Assembly: GCF_900289175.1 (NCBI RefSeq)
Contig: NZ_LT985747.1
Location: 3,081,761 to 3,145,760 of the forward strand
DNA length: 64,000 nucleotides
Direction of reading: 5' to 3'
Source of the DNA: Paenibacillus faecalis
Lineage (GTDB): Bacteria; Bacillota; Bacilli; Paenibacillales; Paenibacillaceae
Shown: one piece after another, positions 57,143-64,000 of the stretch
How the letters are laid out: the number at the start of each line of letters is the position of its first letter
Position numbering within the stretch: the first letter of the stretch is position 1
Notes under the pieces: model-generated
What the model was told of the DNA's origin: nothing
Databases searched by the model: none
Seen by the model: only the letters and a program-made list of their open reading frames with translations
Made by a program: the position numbers and the translations under genes

Positions 57143-57634
57143 TCAGTGCCCTCCTTCTATGCCGAAAATAGCATAGATCACACCTACGAAAAACGCAGCT
57201 ACCGTACCGAAAACAATGACCGAGCCGGCAAGCTTGAACATGCTCGCACCTACCCCAAGCACCAGCCCTTCTGCACGATGTTCCAGTGCCGCAGAGCACA
57301 TAGAGTTGGCAAAACCGGTTACCGGAACGGCCGTACCGGCTCCAGCCCACTGGGCGATTTTATCGTATACCCCAAAGCTCGTCAGAATAACGGAAATCAA
57401 AATAAGCACCGCCACTGTTGGGTTGCTGGCCTCTTTTGTGCTCATATCAAACACCGACATAACAAACTTCTGAATACCTTGTCCGATCAGACAGATCAAA
57501 CCACCCACCAAAAAAGCTTTTAAACAGTTTTTCATTACACTGCCCGGCGGCTCGTGTTTTTTAGCGATCGATTTGTATTCTTCTTGGCTCATTGAATTAA
57601 GTTTTGAGTCAGGTTTCTGCTTAGAGTCAGACAA
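57143..57634 (-). CDS. spoVAC: Stage V sporulation protein AC (SpoVAC)
   Basis: Membrane mechanosensitive-channel-like subunit of the SpoVA complex. About 163 residues with several membrane segments and GAGTAVPVTGFANSMCSAALEH. Start choice: TTG 57634 has SD GGAGG 8 nt upstream, while GTG 57643 touches the SD. The gene opens spoVAC-AD-AE. The forespore sigma-G promoter expected is not clear in the 208-bp gap upstream. Confidence 0.9.
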   Translation of the reverse strand: MSDSKQKPDSKLNSMSQEEYKSIAKKHEPPGSVMKNCLKAFLVGGLICLIGQGIQKFVMSVFDMSTKEASNPTVAVLILISVILTSFGVYDKIAQWAGAGTAVPVTGFANSMCSAALEHRAEGLVLGVGASMFKLAGSVIVFGTVAAFFVGVIYAIFGIEGGH

Positions 57635-57783
57635 TTCATACACCTCCGGCTAAGTATATATGTTGTAGAACCAGTTGGGGATTATGGACATTTCGCTCTA
57701 TATCATTATGGTTTGAATTGACTTTCTTTATGTTTGGTAAATCATCCTTCTTGTCCTTCAAGGGATATCGTTTTAAAAAAAAC

Positions 57784-57828
57784 AATAAAAAAACAGCTTC
57801 AAGCACGAAATAAGTGCCTAAAAGCTGC
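57784..57828 (-). terminator. Terminator after the 37-residue membrane peptide gene
   Basis: CAGCTT (57794-57799) pairs with AAGCTG (57822-57827), with an inner GCAC/GTGC; TTTTTTTATTG follows on the minus strand. Confidence 0.7.
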
Positions 57829-57852
57829 TTGAATCTTGTCTTAAGTAGTTCC

Positions 57853-57966
57853 TTAAATGAGCACATATAACAATATAATGACAAGCAGAATAAAAAGCAC
57901 CAGCACAAGCAGTATCTCGCTGATTTTGCCAGGACGGCCAGGCAAATCAAGAGTGTATTGGCTCAT
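57853..57966 (-). CDS. Small single-pass membrane peptide, 37 residues
   Basis: MSQYTLDLPGRPGKIS followed by a continuous hydrophobic segment (residues 17-36, Ile/Leu/Val/Phe only). SD AAAGGAG is 6 nt from ATG 57966 and a terminator follows, so it looks like a real gene. The size and hydrophobic C-terminus recall the small sporulation proteins of the YjcZ type, but the Gly/Tyr-rich head is missing. Location next to spoVA suggests, without proof, a sporulation role. Confidence 0.7.
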   Translation of the reverse strand: MSQYTLDLPGRPGKISEILLVLVLFILLVIILLYVLI

Positions 57967-58158
57967 ATTATGCTCCTTTCCTGGGCAAATGCGTAATAAA
58001 CAATCCTTGTGTACAGTATACTCATAGCCAGCCTCATGAGTGTGTACACAATTGAGCCAGTGCATAAAGCGATAAGGGATCATGGACTTTTTGACGATGG
58101 AAGAGCATACTAGAAAATGAATAAATTTTATACATATCTTTCGAAAAGGAGCGTACAC

Positions 58159-59235
58159 ATGATGAATCAAGAAACTATAGATTTGCTGCGAACTTTAACA
58201 GAATTCCCGGCTGCTCCGGGTTTCGAGCGTGAACTGCGTTCATGGGTAAAAGATGCCCTCACTCCATATACGGACGAATTTGTTCAGGATCGACTAGGCA
58301 GTCTGTTTGCTGTGCTGCGAGGAGATGATCAAGGACCACGGGTTATGGTAGCAGGTCATATGGACGAGGTCGGCTTTATGGTTACAGGAATTACCGAAGC
58401 CGGTATGATCCGCTTTCAACCTTTAGGCGGTTGGTGGAGTCAAGCAGTGCTGGCACAGCGTCTGCAGATTATTACAGATCAGGGCCCGATCATCGGAGTG
58501 GTTGGCTCCATCCCTACCCATCTGCTCGATGAAGCACAGCGGAGTAAGCCGGTCGACATCAAAACGATGTACATTGATATCGGTGCGGATGATAAAGCAG
58601 AAGCCGAGTCATTCGGTATCCGCCCAGGACAGCAGATCGTTCCGATCTGTGAGTTTACACCTCTTGCAAATCCAAAAAAGATCATGGCGAAAGCCTGGGA
58701 TAACCGATACGGCGTAGGGCTCGCGATTGAGCTTGTCAAAGCTCTGCACGGAGAAAAGCTTCCTAATACGGTATATGCCGGAGCTACCGTTCAGGAAGAG
58801 CTCGGTTTGCGTGGAGCACGGACATCTGCCAACCTGATTCAGCCGGACATTTTCTTCGGACTGGACGCCAGCGCAGCGAACGATATGATGGGTGACAAAA
58901 GCCAATTTGGACAGCTGGGGCAAGGGGCTCTGCTTCGCATTTTCGACCCGACGATGCTGACACACCGCGGGATGGTAGAGTATGTACAGGACACGGCTGA
59001 CACAAATAAAATCAAATACCAATACTTCGTATCTCCTGGTGGTACAGATGCAGGGCAGGTACATTTGAGCGGCATCGGTGTTCCTTCGACGATCATTGGA
59101 ATCTGCTCACGATATATCCACACTTCCTCTTCAATCATCCATACGGATGACTACGAAGCAGCTAAGGAATTGCTTAATAAGCTGGTTAAAGGGCTGGATC
59201 GTACGACGCTGAATACGATTTTGGAACGAGCATAG
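58159..59235 (+). CDS. M42-family aminopeptidase
   Basis: Co-catalytic metallopeptidase of the glutamyl aminopeptidase/endoglucanase family. The 358 residues start at ATG 58159 (tandem ATGs), SD AAAAGGAG 7 nt upstream. Metal-site segments are [44 protein letters not shown] and the late [13 protein letters not shown]. No signal peptide. It is a plus-strand singleton and is probably a housekeeping peptidase. Confidence 0.93.
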   Translation: MMNQETIDLLRTLTEFPAAPGFERELRSWVKDALTPYTDEFVQDRLGSLFAVLRGDDQGPRVMVAGHMDEVGFMVTGITEAGMIRFQPLGGWWSQAVLAQRLQIITDQGPIIGVVGSIPTHLLDEAQRSKPVDIKTMYIDIGADDKAEAESFGIRPGQQIVPICEFTPLANPKKIMAKAWDNRYGVGLAIELVKALHGEKLPNTVYAGATVQEELGLRGARTSANLIQPDIFFGLDASAANDMMGDKSQFGQLGQGALLRIFDPTMLTHRGMVEYVQDTADTNKIKYQYFVSPGGTDAGQVHLSGIGVPSTIIGICSRYIHTSSSIIHTDDYEAAKELLNKLVKGLDRTTLNTILERA

Positions 59236-59326
59236 CATCGCTTTTGCTCCGCTGATGGATATTTTCTTACGATGGTATCTCACACGTCGTTTTTCATAAC
59301 CTGTGGGATGAGCGTAAAATTCGATA

Positions 59327-59373
59327 AAAGATCGAGATAGGGGGCGTTTACTCCCGTTCTCGATCTTTTTGTT
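59327..59373 (+). terminator. Terminator of the M42 peptidase gene
   Basis: AAAGATCGAGA (59327-59337) pairs with TCTCGATCTTT (59358-59368), then TTGTTC. It is about 90 bp beyond the stop. Confidence 0.85.
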
Positions 59374-59521
59374 CATGCTAAATTATTCAGATGTGAAAAA
59401 ACATTCGATTAAAAACAAGTTCCTGGTTATGTTCATTCCTCCAAATTCATTTATACTGTGGATAGGCTTACAAAAATGCTGAAGCAACACTCGATTACAT
59501 ACCAACTGGAGGGACTTTTTC

Positions 59522-60361
59522 ATGCAACAAGGATTAACACGTGCTGGTTTAGGTAACATTGCAAATGATGAGCAACTTATGGAGCTGGCATCCCGGTACC
59601 ATTTTCAGAGTGTCGATATTGAAGCCAAAGAGCTGGTTGATCGTCTCGGAGCGAAGAAGGCTGCCGACCGACTTCAGGAGCTTAATCTTACGATTGGAGC
59701 CTTTGGTCTCCCGGTTGAATGGAGAGCAGATGAGCAAAAATTTTTAAATGGCATCGCTCAAATTCCGGCAGCGGCTGCTGCGGCCTCCGCTTTAGGTTGT
59801 ACCCGCTGCTGTACTTATGTACTCCCCTCAACCGATTACCCTGCAGCACATTTCATGGCTGTTGCAACCAGGCGACTTCGGATATGCGCTGATATCCTCG
59901 GTGCCTGTGGAATTCAGCTCGGTCTGGAATTTGTCGGTCCACATCATTTGCGTACACAATGGAAAAACCCTTTTATCTGGACTTTGGAAGAAACCCTCGA
60001 CTGGATCGATGCTATTAACAAGCCAAATGTCGGATTGTTGTTTGATTCATATCATTGGTATACAAACGGTCTGGACGAATCCGATATATTGCGTCTTAGA
60101 AAAGATCAGATCGTTCATGTCCATATTAATGACGCGAAAAATGTCCCTGTTAAAGATGTCTTGGACAATGATCGGTTGTACCCCGGTGAAGGCGTAATTG
60201 ATTTGGCTGCATTCCTAAGAGGGCTGCATCAAATCGGATATGATGGTCCTGTAGCACAGGAGGTTTTAACTCCGTCGATGCCGACCGAATCCCCGGATGA
60301 GCTGGCTGCCCGGTCTCGGCGAGGCTTCGATAAAGTTTTCCAAGCTGCCGGATTACGCTAA
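59522..60361 (+). CDS. Sugar phosphate isomerase/epimerase-like TIM-barrel protein
   Basis: A 279-residue xylose-isomerase-like TIM-barrel enzyme (IolE/IolI/hydroxypyruvate isomerase superfamily). SD GGAGGGA lies 7 nt before ATG 59522. Metal-ligand segments visible are LGLEFVGPHH, VGLLFDSYHWY, HVHINDAKN and AQEVLTP, fitting a divalent-metal site. The substrate is not determinable. It stands alone between terminators. Confidence 0.85.
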   Translation: MQQGLTRAGLGNIANDEQLMELASRYHFQSVDIEAKELVDRLGAKKAADRLQELNLTIGAFGLPVEWRADEQKFLNGIAQIPAAAAAASALGCTRCCTYVLPSTDYPAAHFMAVATRRLRICADILGACGIQLGLEFVGPHHLRTQWKNPFIWTLEETLDWIDAINKPNVGLLFDSYHWYTNGLDESDILRLRKDQIVHVHINDAKNVPVKDVLDNDRLYPGEGVIDLAAFLRGLHQIGYDGPVAQEVLTPSMPTESPDELAARSRRGFDKVFQAAGLR

Positions 60362-60413
60362 TTAAGTCCATGACATTACTATATGTATGAAACATTTCCC
60401 TTGATGAAATAGG

Positions 60414-60464
60414 TCAGCCGCCAAATCACAAGTCCGGATATTTCGGATGCTGGCGGCTGATTTT
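60414..60464 (+). terminator. Terminator between the isomerase-like gene and sigK
   Basis: TCAGCCGCCA (60414-60423) pairs with TGGCGGCTGA (60451-60460), 10 bp, then TTTTAAG on the plus strand. It may also serve sigK from the other side. Confidence 0.75.
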
Positions 60465-60467
60465 AAG

Positions 60468-61169
60468 CTACTTTTTTTGTTTGTAAAACTCATGATACAG
60501 TTTCATCAACGCCCGCTTCTCAATTCGTGACACATAACTTCGCGAAATCCCAAGCTCCTTTGCGATCTCTCGCTGCGTTCGTTCCTCTCCTCCTGCCTCA
60601 AGCCCAAACCGCCCGATGACCACTTCCTTTTCTCGTTCATCCAAAATATCGAGATTGCGATAAATCTTGCTTTTTTCAATTTTTAATTGCACCGCATCCA
60701 CAATATCATCAGCTTCAGACCCTAGAATATCAATCAGTGTTATTTCATTGCCCTCTTTATCCGTTCCAATCGGATCATGCAAAGACACATCTTTACGGGT
60801 TTTCTTCAAGGAACGAAGATGCATAAGTATTTCATTCTCGATACAACGTGCAGCAAATGTCGCAAGCTTCGTTCCCTTGTTTGGCCGAAAGCTCTCGATT
60901 GCCTTGATCAAACCGATCGTCCCGATCGATATAAGATCTTCCAGATCCTCCCCCGTATTATCAAACTTCTTGACAATGTGAGCTACCAGCCTGAGGTTAT
61001 GCTCAATAAGCTTGTTGCGGGAATTAGGGTCACCTTCCGACATCAAGAGCAGATGCCTCGCTTCCTCCTCCTCAGTCAAAGGCTGAGGAAACGCATTGTT
61101 TTTCACATACGAAACGAGCAGGCTTAATTCTTTAATGAACAAAGCAATTGCGGTAAACAGTCCAGGCAC
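60468..61169 (-). CDS. sigK: Sporulation sigma factor K (pro-SigK), uninterrupted
   Basis: Late mother-cell sigma factor. The 233-residue product starts at GTG 61169 ([30 protein letters not shown]...), SD AGGAGG 8 nt upstream. The hydrophobic pro-sequence (residues 1-20), removed by SpoIVFB in Bacillus, precedes [13 protein letters not shown] (region 2) and [16 protein letters not shown] / [21 protein letters not shown] (region 4). No skin-type element interrupts it. A sigma-E-like promoter is visible upstream. Confidence 0.95.
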   Translation of the reverse strand: MPGLFTAIALFIKELSLLVSYVKNNAFPQPLTEEEEARHLLLMSEGDPNSRNKLIEHNLRLVAHIVKKFDNTGEDLEDLISIGTIGLIKAIESFRPNKGTKLATFAARCIENEILMHLRSLKKTRKDVSLHDPIGTDKEGNEITLIDILGSEADDIVDAVQLKIEKSKIYRNLDILDEREKEVVIGRFGLEAGGEERTQREIAKELGISRSYVSRIEKRALMKLYHEFYKQKK

Positions 61170-61233
61170 TGGGGACACCTCCTGCAAAATACAATGCAAC
61201 CGGCCTTTTATCGCGCTCGGTTCTGGTCTGTTC

Positions 61234-61262
61234 ATTGTATGTGGGTAGATGCCTATGTGTGC
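61234..61262 (-). promoter_or_regulatory. Sigma-E-type promoter candidate of sigK
   Basis: On the minus strand -10 CATACAAT (61241-61234) fits the sigma-E consensus; GCACACA (61262-61256), 14 bp upstream, is a weaker -35. It is 65 bp upstream of sigK. Confidence 0.5.
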
Positions 61263-61490
61263 ATGTACGGGGGAAGATCAGGTCAGTTTTCATTATATAT
61301 TCGAAATTACAGCTGCCTCCAAATGAAAAAGCATCATTTTACCAAAAAAGGTCACCTCTCCCCCGTACATTTACAGCTTGTAGACTTTTACAATAAGGGT
61401 AGTTATCTCTTCATTATTTTTTCGCAGTTTTCTGATGAGAGGGAAATCTGCTTGTCAGCCGATCAAATGAAAAGAGGAGCGATTGCCAAA

Positions 61491-63065
61491 ATGATAAAAG
61501 AAATGCATGCCGACATTGTTATTCTCGGAGGTGGAACCGGCGGTACGGCCGCGGCTCTTGCTGCTGCCAAATCAGGAAAAAAAGTAATTATGACCGAAGA
61601 GACCCAGTGGATTGGGGGGCAGCTCACCAGTCAGGCGGTGCCGCCTGATGAGCATCCGTGGATAGAGTCGTTTGGCTGCACACGCAGCTATCGTCAGTTT
61701 CGGGAAGGCGTAAGACAATATTATCGCCGGCACTTTCCTTTAACGGCAGCCGCCAGAGCGAATGTTCATCTGAATCCGGGAGGCGGAATTGTAAGCCGAC
61801 TATGTCACGAGCCCCGTACAGCTCTGGCCGTGCTGCAAGAAATGCTCGCCCCTTATATTCATAGCGGGAAGTTAATCATTCTGTATGAGCATACGATAGA
61901 GCAGGCTGAGGTTGCTGGAGATCAAGTCAGCAGCGTAACCATGAAAAACATAAATACCCATGATCATGTCGTTCTTCATGCACCTATGTATCTGGACGCA
62001 ACCGAGTGCGGTGACCTTCTTCCAGCGGCAGGAATAGAGTACGTCACTGGTGCGGAATCCAAAGCACAGACAGGAGAAGCCCATGCAGTAGACGGTGAGG
62101 CTTTACCAATAGATATGCAGGGCTTTACTTATTGTTACGCGGTTGACTATTTGGAGGATGAGGACCATACCATCGATAAACCGGAGCAATATTCCTTTTG
62201 GCGCAATTACCAACCTGAATTTTGGCCTGGTCGTCTGCTGGACCTGACCGGAGCCAAGCCTGAAACGATGGAACCGATCCGATATGAAATATTTCCGGAT
62301 ACAGATCGATTCTCGTTATTCTTGTATCGGCAAATCCTCGATCACAAGCACTTTCAAAAAGGAACATTTCAAAGCTCGATTTCACTGATCAATTGGCCTC
62401 AGAATGACTACTGGCTAGGCTCTGTAATTGATGTTAGCGAGGAAGAACGCCACCGCCATCTGCATGGCGCCAAACAACTGAGCCTCTCTTTGCTGTATTG
62501 GCTGCAGACTGAAGCCCCTCGCCCGGACGGCAAGCAGGGTTATCCCGGTCTTCGGCTTAGACCGGATGTGGTGGGTACCGAAGATGGTCTGGCAATGTAT
62601 CCTTACATACGTGAATCGAGAAGAATTCAAGCGGAGTTTACCGTATTGGAGCAGCATGTAGGTACGGATAGCCGTCCGGATGGAAAAGCGGAAACGTTCC
62701 ACGACTCCGTTGGCATTGGATGTTACCGGATAGACCTGCATCCGAGCACAACTGGACGGCCCTATATCGATATCTCTTCCCTACCCTTTCAAATCCCGCT
62801 CGGCAGCTTGATCCCTAAACGCATGACCAATGTTCTGGCAGCCGCCAAAAACATCGGCGTTACCCACATTACCAACGGATGTTACCGACTTCATCCGGTA
62901 GAGTGGAACATCGGAGAAGCGGCAGGATACTGTGCAAGCTATTGTCTGGACCGGAATCTCCATCCTACTGCCGTTCGTAACAATGAAGCCGAGCTGACCG
63001 AGTTCCAAAAAAGATTGGCCCAAGAAGGCATTGAGCTACAATGGCCAAAAATACGTCCAGTTTAA
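61491..63065 (+). CDS. FAD-dependent oxidoreductase (FAD_oxidored family)
   Basis: A 524-residue flavoprotein. The start is ATG 61491 behind GAGGAG; the in-frame extension upstream has no family likeness and overlaps the sigK promoter. The dinucleotide site is DIVILGGGTGGTAAALAAAKSG at about 8-28, then EETQWIGGQLTSQA, and near the C-terminus GSLIPKRMTNVLAAAKNIGVTH. Substrate unknown; relatives are found beside sugar-degradation genes. No signal peptide. Confidence 0.85.
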   Translation: MIKEMHADIVILGGGTGGTAAALAAAKSGKKVIMTEETQWIGGQLTSQAVPPDEHPWIESFGCTRSYRQFREGVRQYYRRHFPLTAAARANVHLNPGGGIVSRLCHEPRTALAVLQEMLAPYIHSGKLIILYEHTIEQAEVAGDQVSSVTMKNINTHDHVVLHAPMYLDATECGDLLPAAGIEYVTGAESKAQTGEAHAVDGEALPIDMQGFTYCYAVDYLEDEDHTIDKPEQYSFWRNYQPEFWPGRLLDLTGAKPETMEPIRYEIFPDTDRFSLFLYRQILDHKHFQKGTFQSSISLINWPQNDYWLGSVIDVSEEERHRHLHGAKQLSLSLLYWLQTEAPRPDGKQGYPGLRLRPDVVGTEDGLAMYPYIRESRRIQAEFTVLEQHVGTDSRPDGKAETFHDSVGIGCYRIDLHPSTTGRPYIDISSLPFQIPLGSLIPKRMTNVLAAAKNIGVTHITNGCYRLHPVEWNIGEAAGYCASYCLDRNLHPTAVRNNEAELTEFQKRLAQEGIELQWPKIRPV

Positions 63066-63095
63066 TTCTAATCATGCGCGGCAGCGGCAAATCAA

Positions 63096-63129
63096 AGCAG
63101 CAGGCCTACGGTTGACCTGCTGCTTTTTG
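63096..63129 (+). terminator. Terminator after the FAD oxidoreductase gene
   Basis: AGCAGCAGG (63096-63104) pairs with CCTGCTGCT (63116-63124), then TTTTTGC. It is 31 bp beyond the stop, between convergent genes. Confidence 0.85.
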
Positions 63130-63149
63130 CTATATCTTTTTCCAGTTCC

Positions 63150-64000
63150 CTAGGCGTTTATAAAACCAGCCTTCTCCAGCATTCTTTTCAATACTGCTGC
63201 AGCTTCTGCCCGGGTTGAATGTGCATCAGGTGCAAATCGGTCAGCGGCTCTTCCCTGCATAATCCCTGCTTTTACAACGGCTGCAACGGCCTGCTCAGAC
63301 CATACTCCAATCGAATTTCTGTCCTTGAACTTCTGTAAAACCTCGTTCACTCCCGCCGTATCCAGCTCCTCGCCTGTCATCTTCAGCGCTCGCACCAATA
63401 GTGTACTCATCTGCTCGCGCGTAATCAGCTCATTTGGCCGGAATTCTCCATTGGCAAAGCCTTTGATCAGCCCTTGACTAGAAGCTATTTCTACATATCC
63501 AGCGAACCAGTCACTCTTCTGCACATCGCTGAAAGTAATGTCTGTGTCTGATTGTTTCTTCAGACCGAGCGACCGAACGAGAAATGAAGTGAACTCAGCC
63601 CGGGTCACCGGTTTATCAAGTGCAAATCGATCTGGCCCCACCCCTTCAATGAGCCCTTTAGAAGCCAGTAGAGTAATATCGTCCTGTGCCCAATGCCCGC
63701 TTACATCATCGAAATTTTTCTTCCGTGTTCCGAATGACAAAATTCCATCATCCGATAAGATCAGTTCAGCATAGGATCTTCCTTCCTTCGTATGAACACG
63801 CATCGGCACAAAAGCGGTTCGATCAGATAACGGAACATATCTGAATGCCGACAGGTGGGACAAATCGCTTCCACTCGGTACATTCATCAACAATTTTGCA
63901 TATTTGCCGTGAAATCCGGAAAATTCAATTTCTTTTTCCCCTTGCTTAAATGTCACATCCACCTCTACCGATTGGCCAAGCCTTGAAATTTTCTCCTTCT
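63150..64000 (-). CDS. S-layer-homology domain protein, C-terminal part (runs off window)
   Basis: Surface protein anchored to secondary cell-wall polymer. The reading frame is open to the window edge, so the start is outside; 283 residues are visible. Three SLH repeats end the protein: FDDVSGHWAQDDITLLASKG, FSDVQKSDWFAGYVEIASSQ and a third with WSEQAVAAVVKAG, each followed by an F-x-P/TRAE-type segment. Upstream is a beta-rich region of unknown fold. The exported nature is inferred. Confidence 0.9.
   Translation of the reverse strand, partial: KEKISRLGQSVEVDVTFKQGEKEIEFSGFHGKYAKLLMNVPSGSDLSHLSAFRYVPLSDRTAFVPMRVHTKEGRSYAELILSDDGILSFGTRKKNFDDVSGHWAQDDITLLASKGLIEGVGPDRFALDKPVTRAEFTSFLVRSLGLKKQSDTDITFSDVQKSDWFAGYVEIASSQGLIKGFANGEFRPNELITREQMSTLLVRALKMTGEELDTAGVNEVLQKFKDRNSIGVWSEQAVAAVVKAGIMQGRAADRFAPDAHSTRAEAAAVLKRMLEKAGFINA

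Noticed and set aside
57141..57350. N-terminal extension of spoVAD
   Set aside because: It overlaps spoVAC coding sequence and is Cys/Arg-rich out-of-frame translation; ATG 57140 has an SD and family start.
57644..57760. Sigma-G promoter candidates upstream of spoVAC
   Set aside because: Several CATA-type words occur but none has a good -35 at the right spacing.
61194..61490. N-terminal extension of the FAD oxidoreductase
   Set aside because: The extra 99 codons overlap the sigK 5' region and promoter and lack family likeness; the Rossmann motif begins just after ATG 61491, which has an SD.

Overview
The window is a stretch of Gram-positive, endospore-forming, competence-gene-bearing Firmicute chromosome, most likely Paenibacillus or a close Paenibacillaceae relative. 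The reasons are the Bacillus-type order of the yqeG-to-mtaB region, the sporulation genes (gpr, spoIIP, yqxA, spoVAC/AD/AE, an uninterrupted sigK), HrcA/CIRCE heat-shock control, a leucine T-box, and an S-layer-homology protein at the right edge. The genus is inferred from content and order, not from a database match. Nearly all genes lie on the minus strand. No rRNA, tRNA, CRISPR array or insertion sequence was seen.

Layout, left to right. 0-9.5 kb: double-strand-break repair operon addB-addA-sbcD-sbcC (sbcC runs off the left edge), with a LexA-like box at its promoter. 9.6-12.7 kb: an rRNA methyltransferase, a Na/Pi cotransporter and a NUDIX hydrolase. 12.7-24.1 kb: the heat-shock operon hrcA-chaperonin-grpE-dnaK-dnaJ, then two small genes of unknown role, then prmA, an M50 membrane protease, rsmE and mtaB. 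The chaperonin is an archaeal-type (group III) member with a built-in lid, coupled to hrcA. 24.4-26.3 kb: an AT-rich toxin/immunity island (WXG100-type N-terminus plus a PD-(D/E)XK-like nuclease end) sitting between the conserved hemW and hrcA blocks. 26.4-33.2 kb: a GNAT acetyltransferase, hemW, lepA, yqxA, spoIIP and gpr (the last with a sigma-G-type promoter).

33.3-41.1 kb: rpsT on the plus strand, then holA, an ECF sigma/anti-sigma pair, comEC, comEB and comEA. 41.1-51.0 kb: divergent comER, leuS with its T-box leader, and the compact cluster yqeG-yqeH-aroE-yhbY-nadD-yqeK-rsfS-cvfB-yqeM, which joins shikimate and NAD biosynthesis to ribosome-assembly factors. 51.1-55.6 kb: a MoxR ATPase / DUF58 / transglutaminase operon with a palindrome in its promoter. 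55.7-58.0 kb: spoVAC-spoVAD-spoVAE (spore dipicolinic acid transport) and a 37-residue membrane peptide gene. 58.1-64.0 kb: an M42 aminopeptidase, a sugar-phosphate isomerase-like protein, sigK, a FAD oxidoreductase and the 3' part of an S-layer-homology protein gene that continues past the right edge.

The items most worth a second look are the archaeal-like chaperonin inside the hsp70 operon, the toxin/immunity island next to it, the LexA-like box over the addB promoter, and the ECF sigma/anti-sigma pair placed between competence and DNA polymerase genes.
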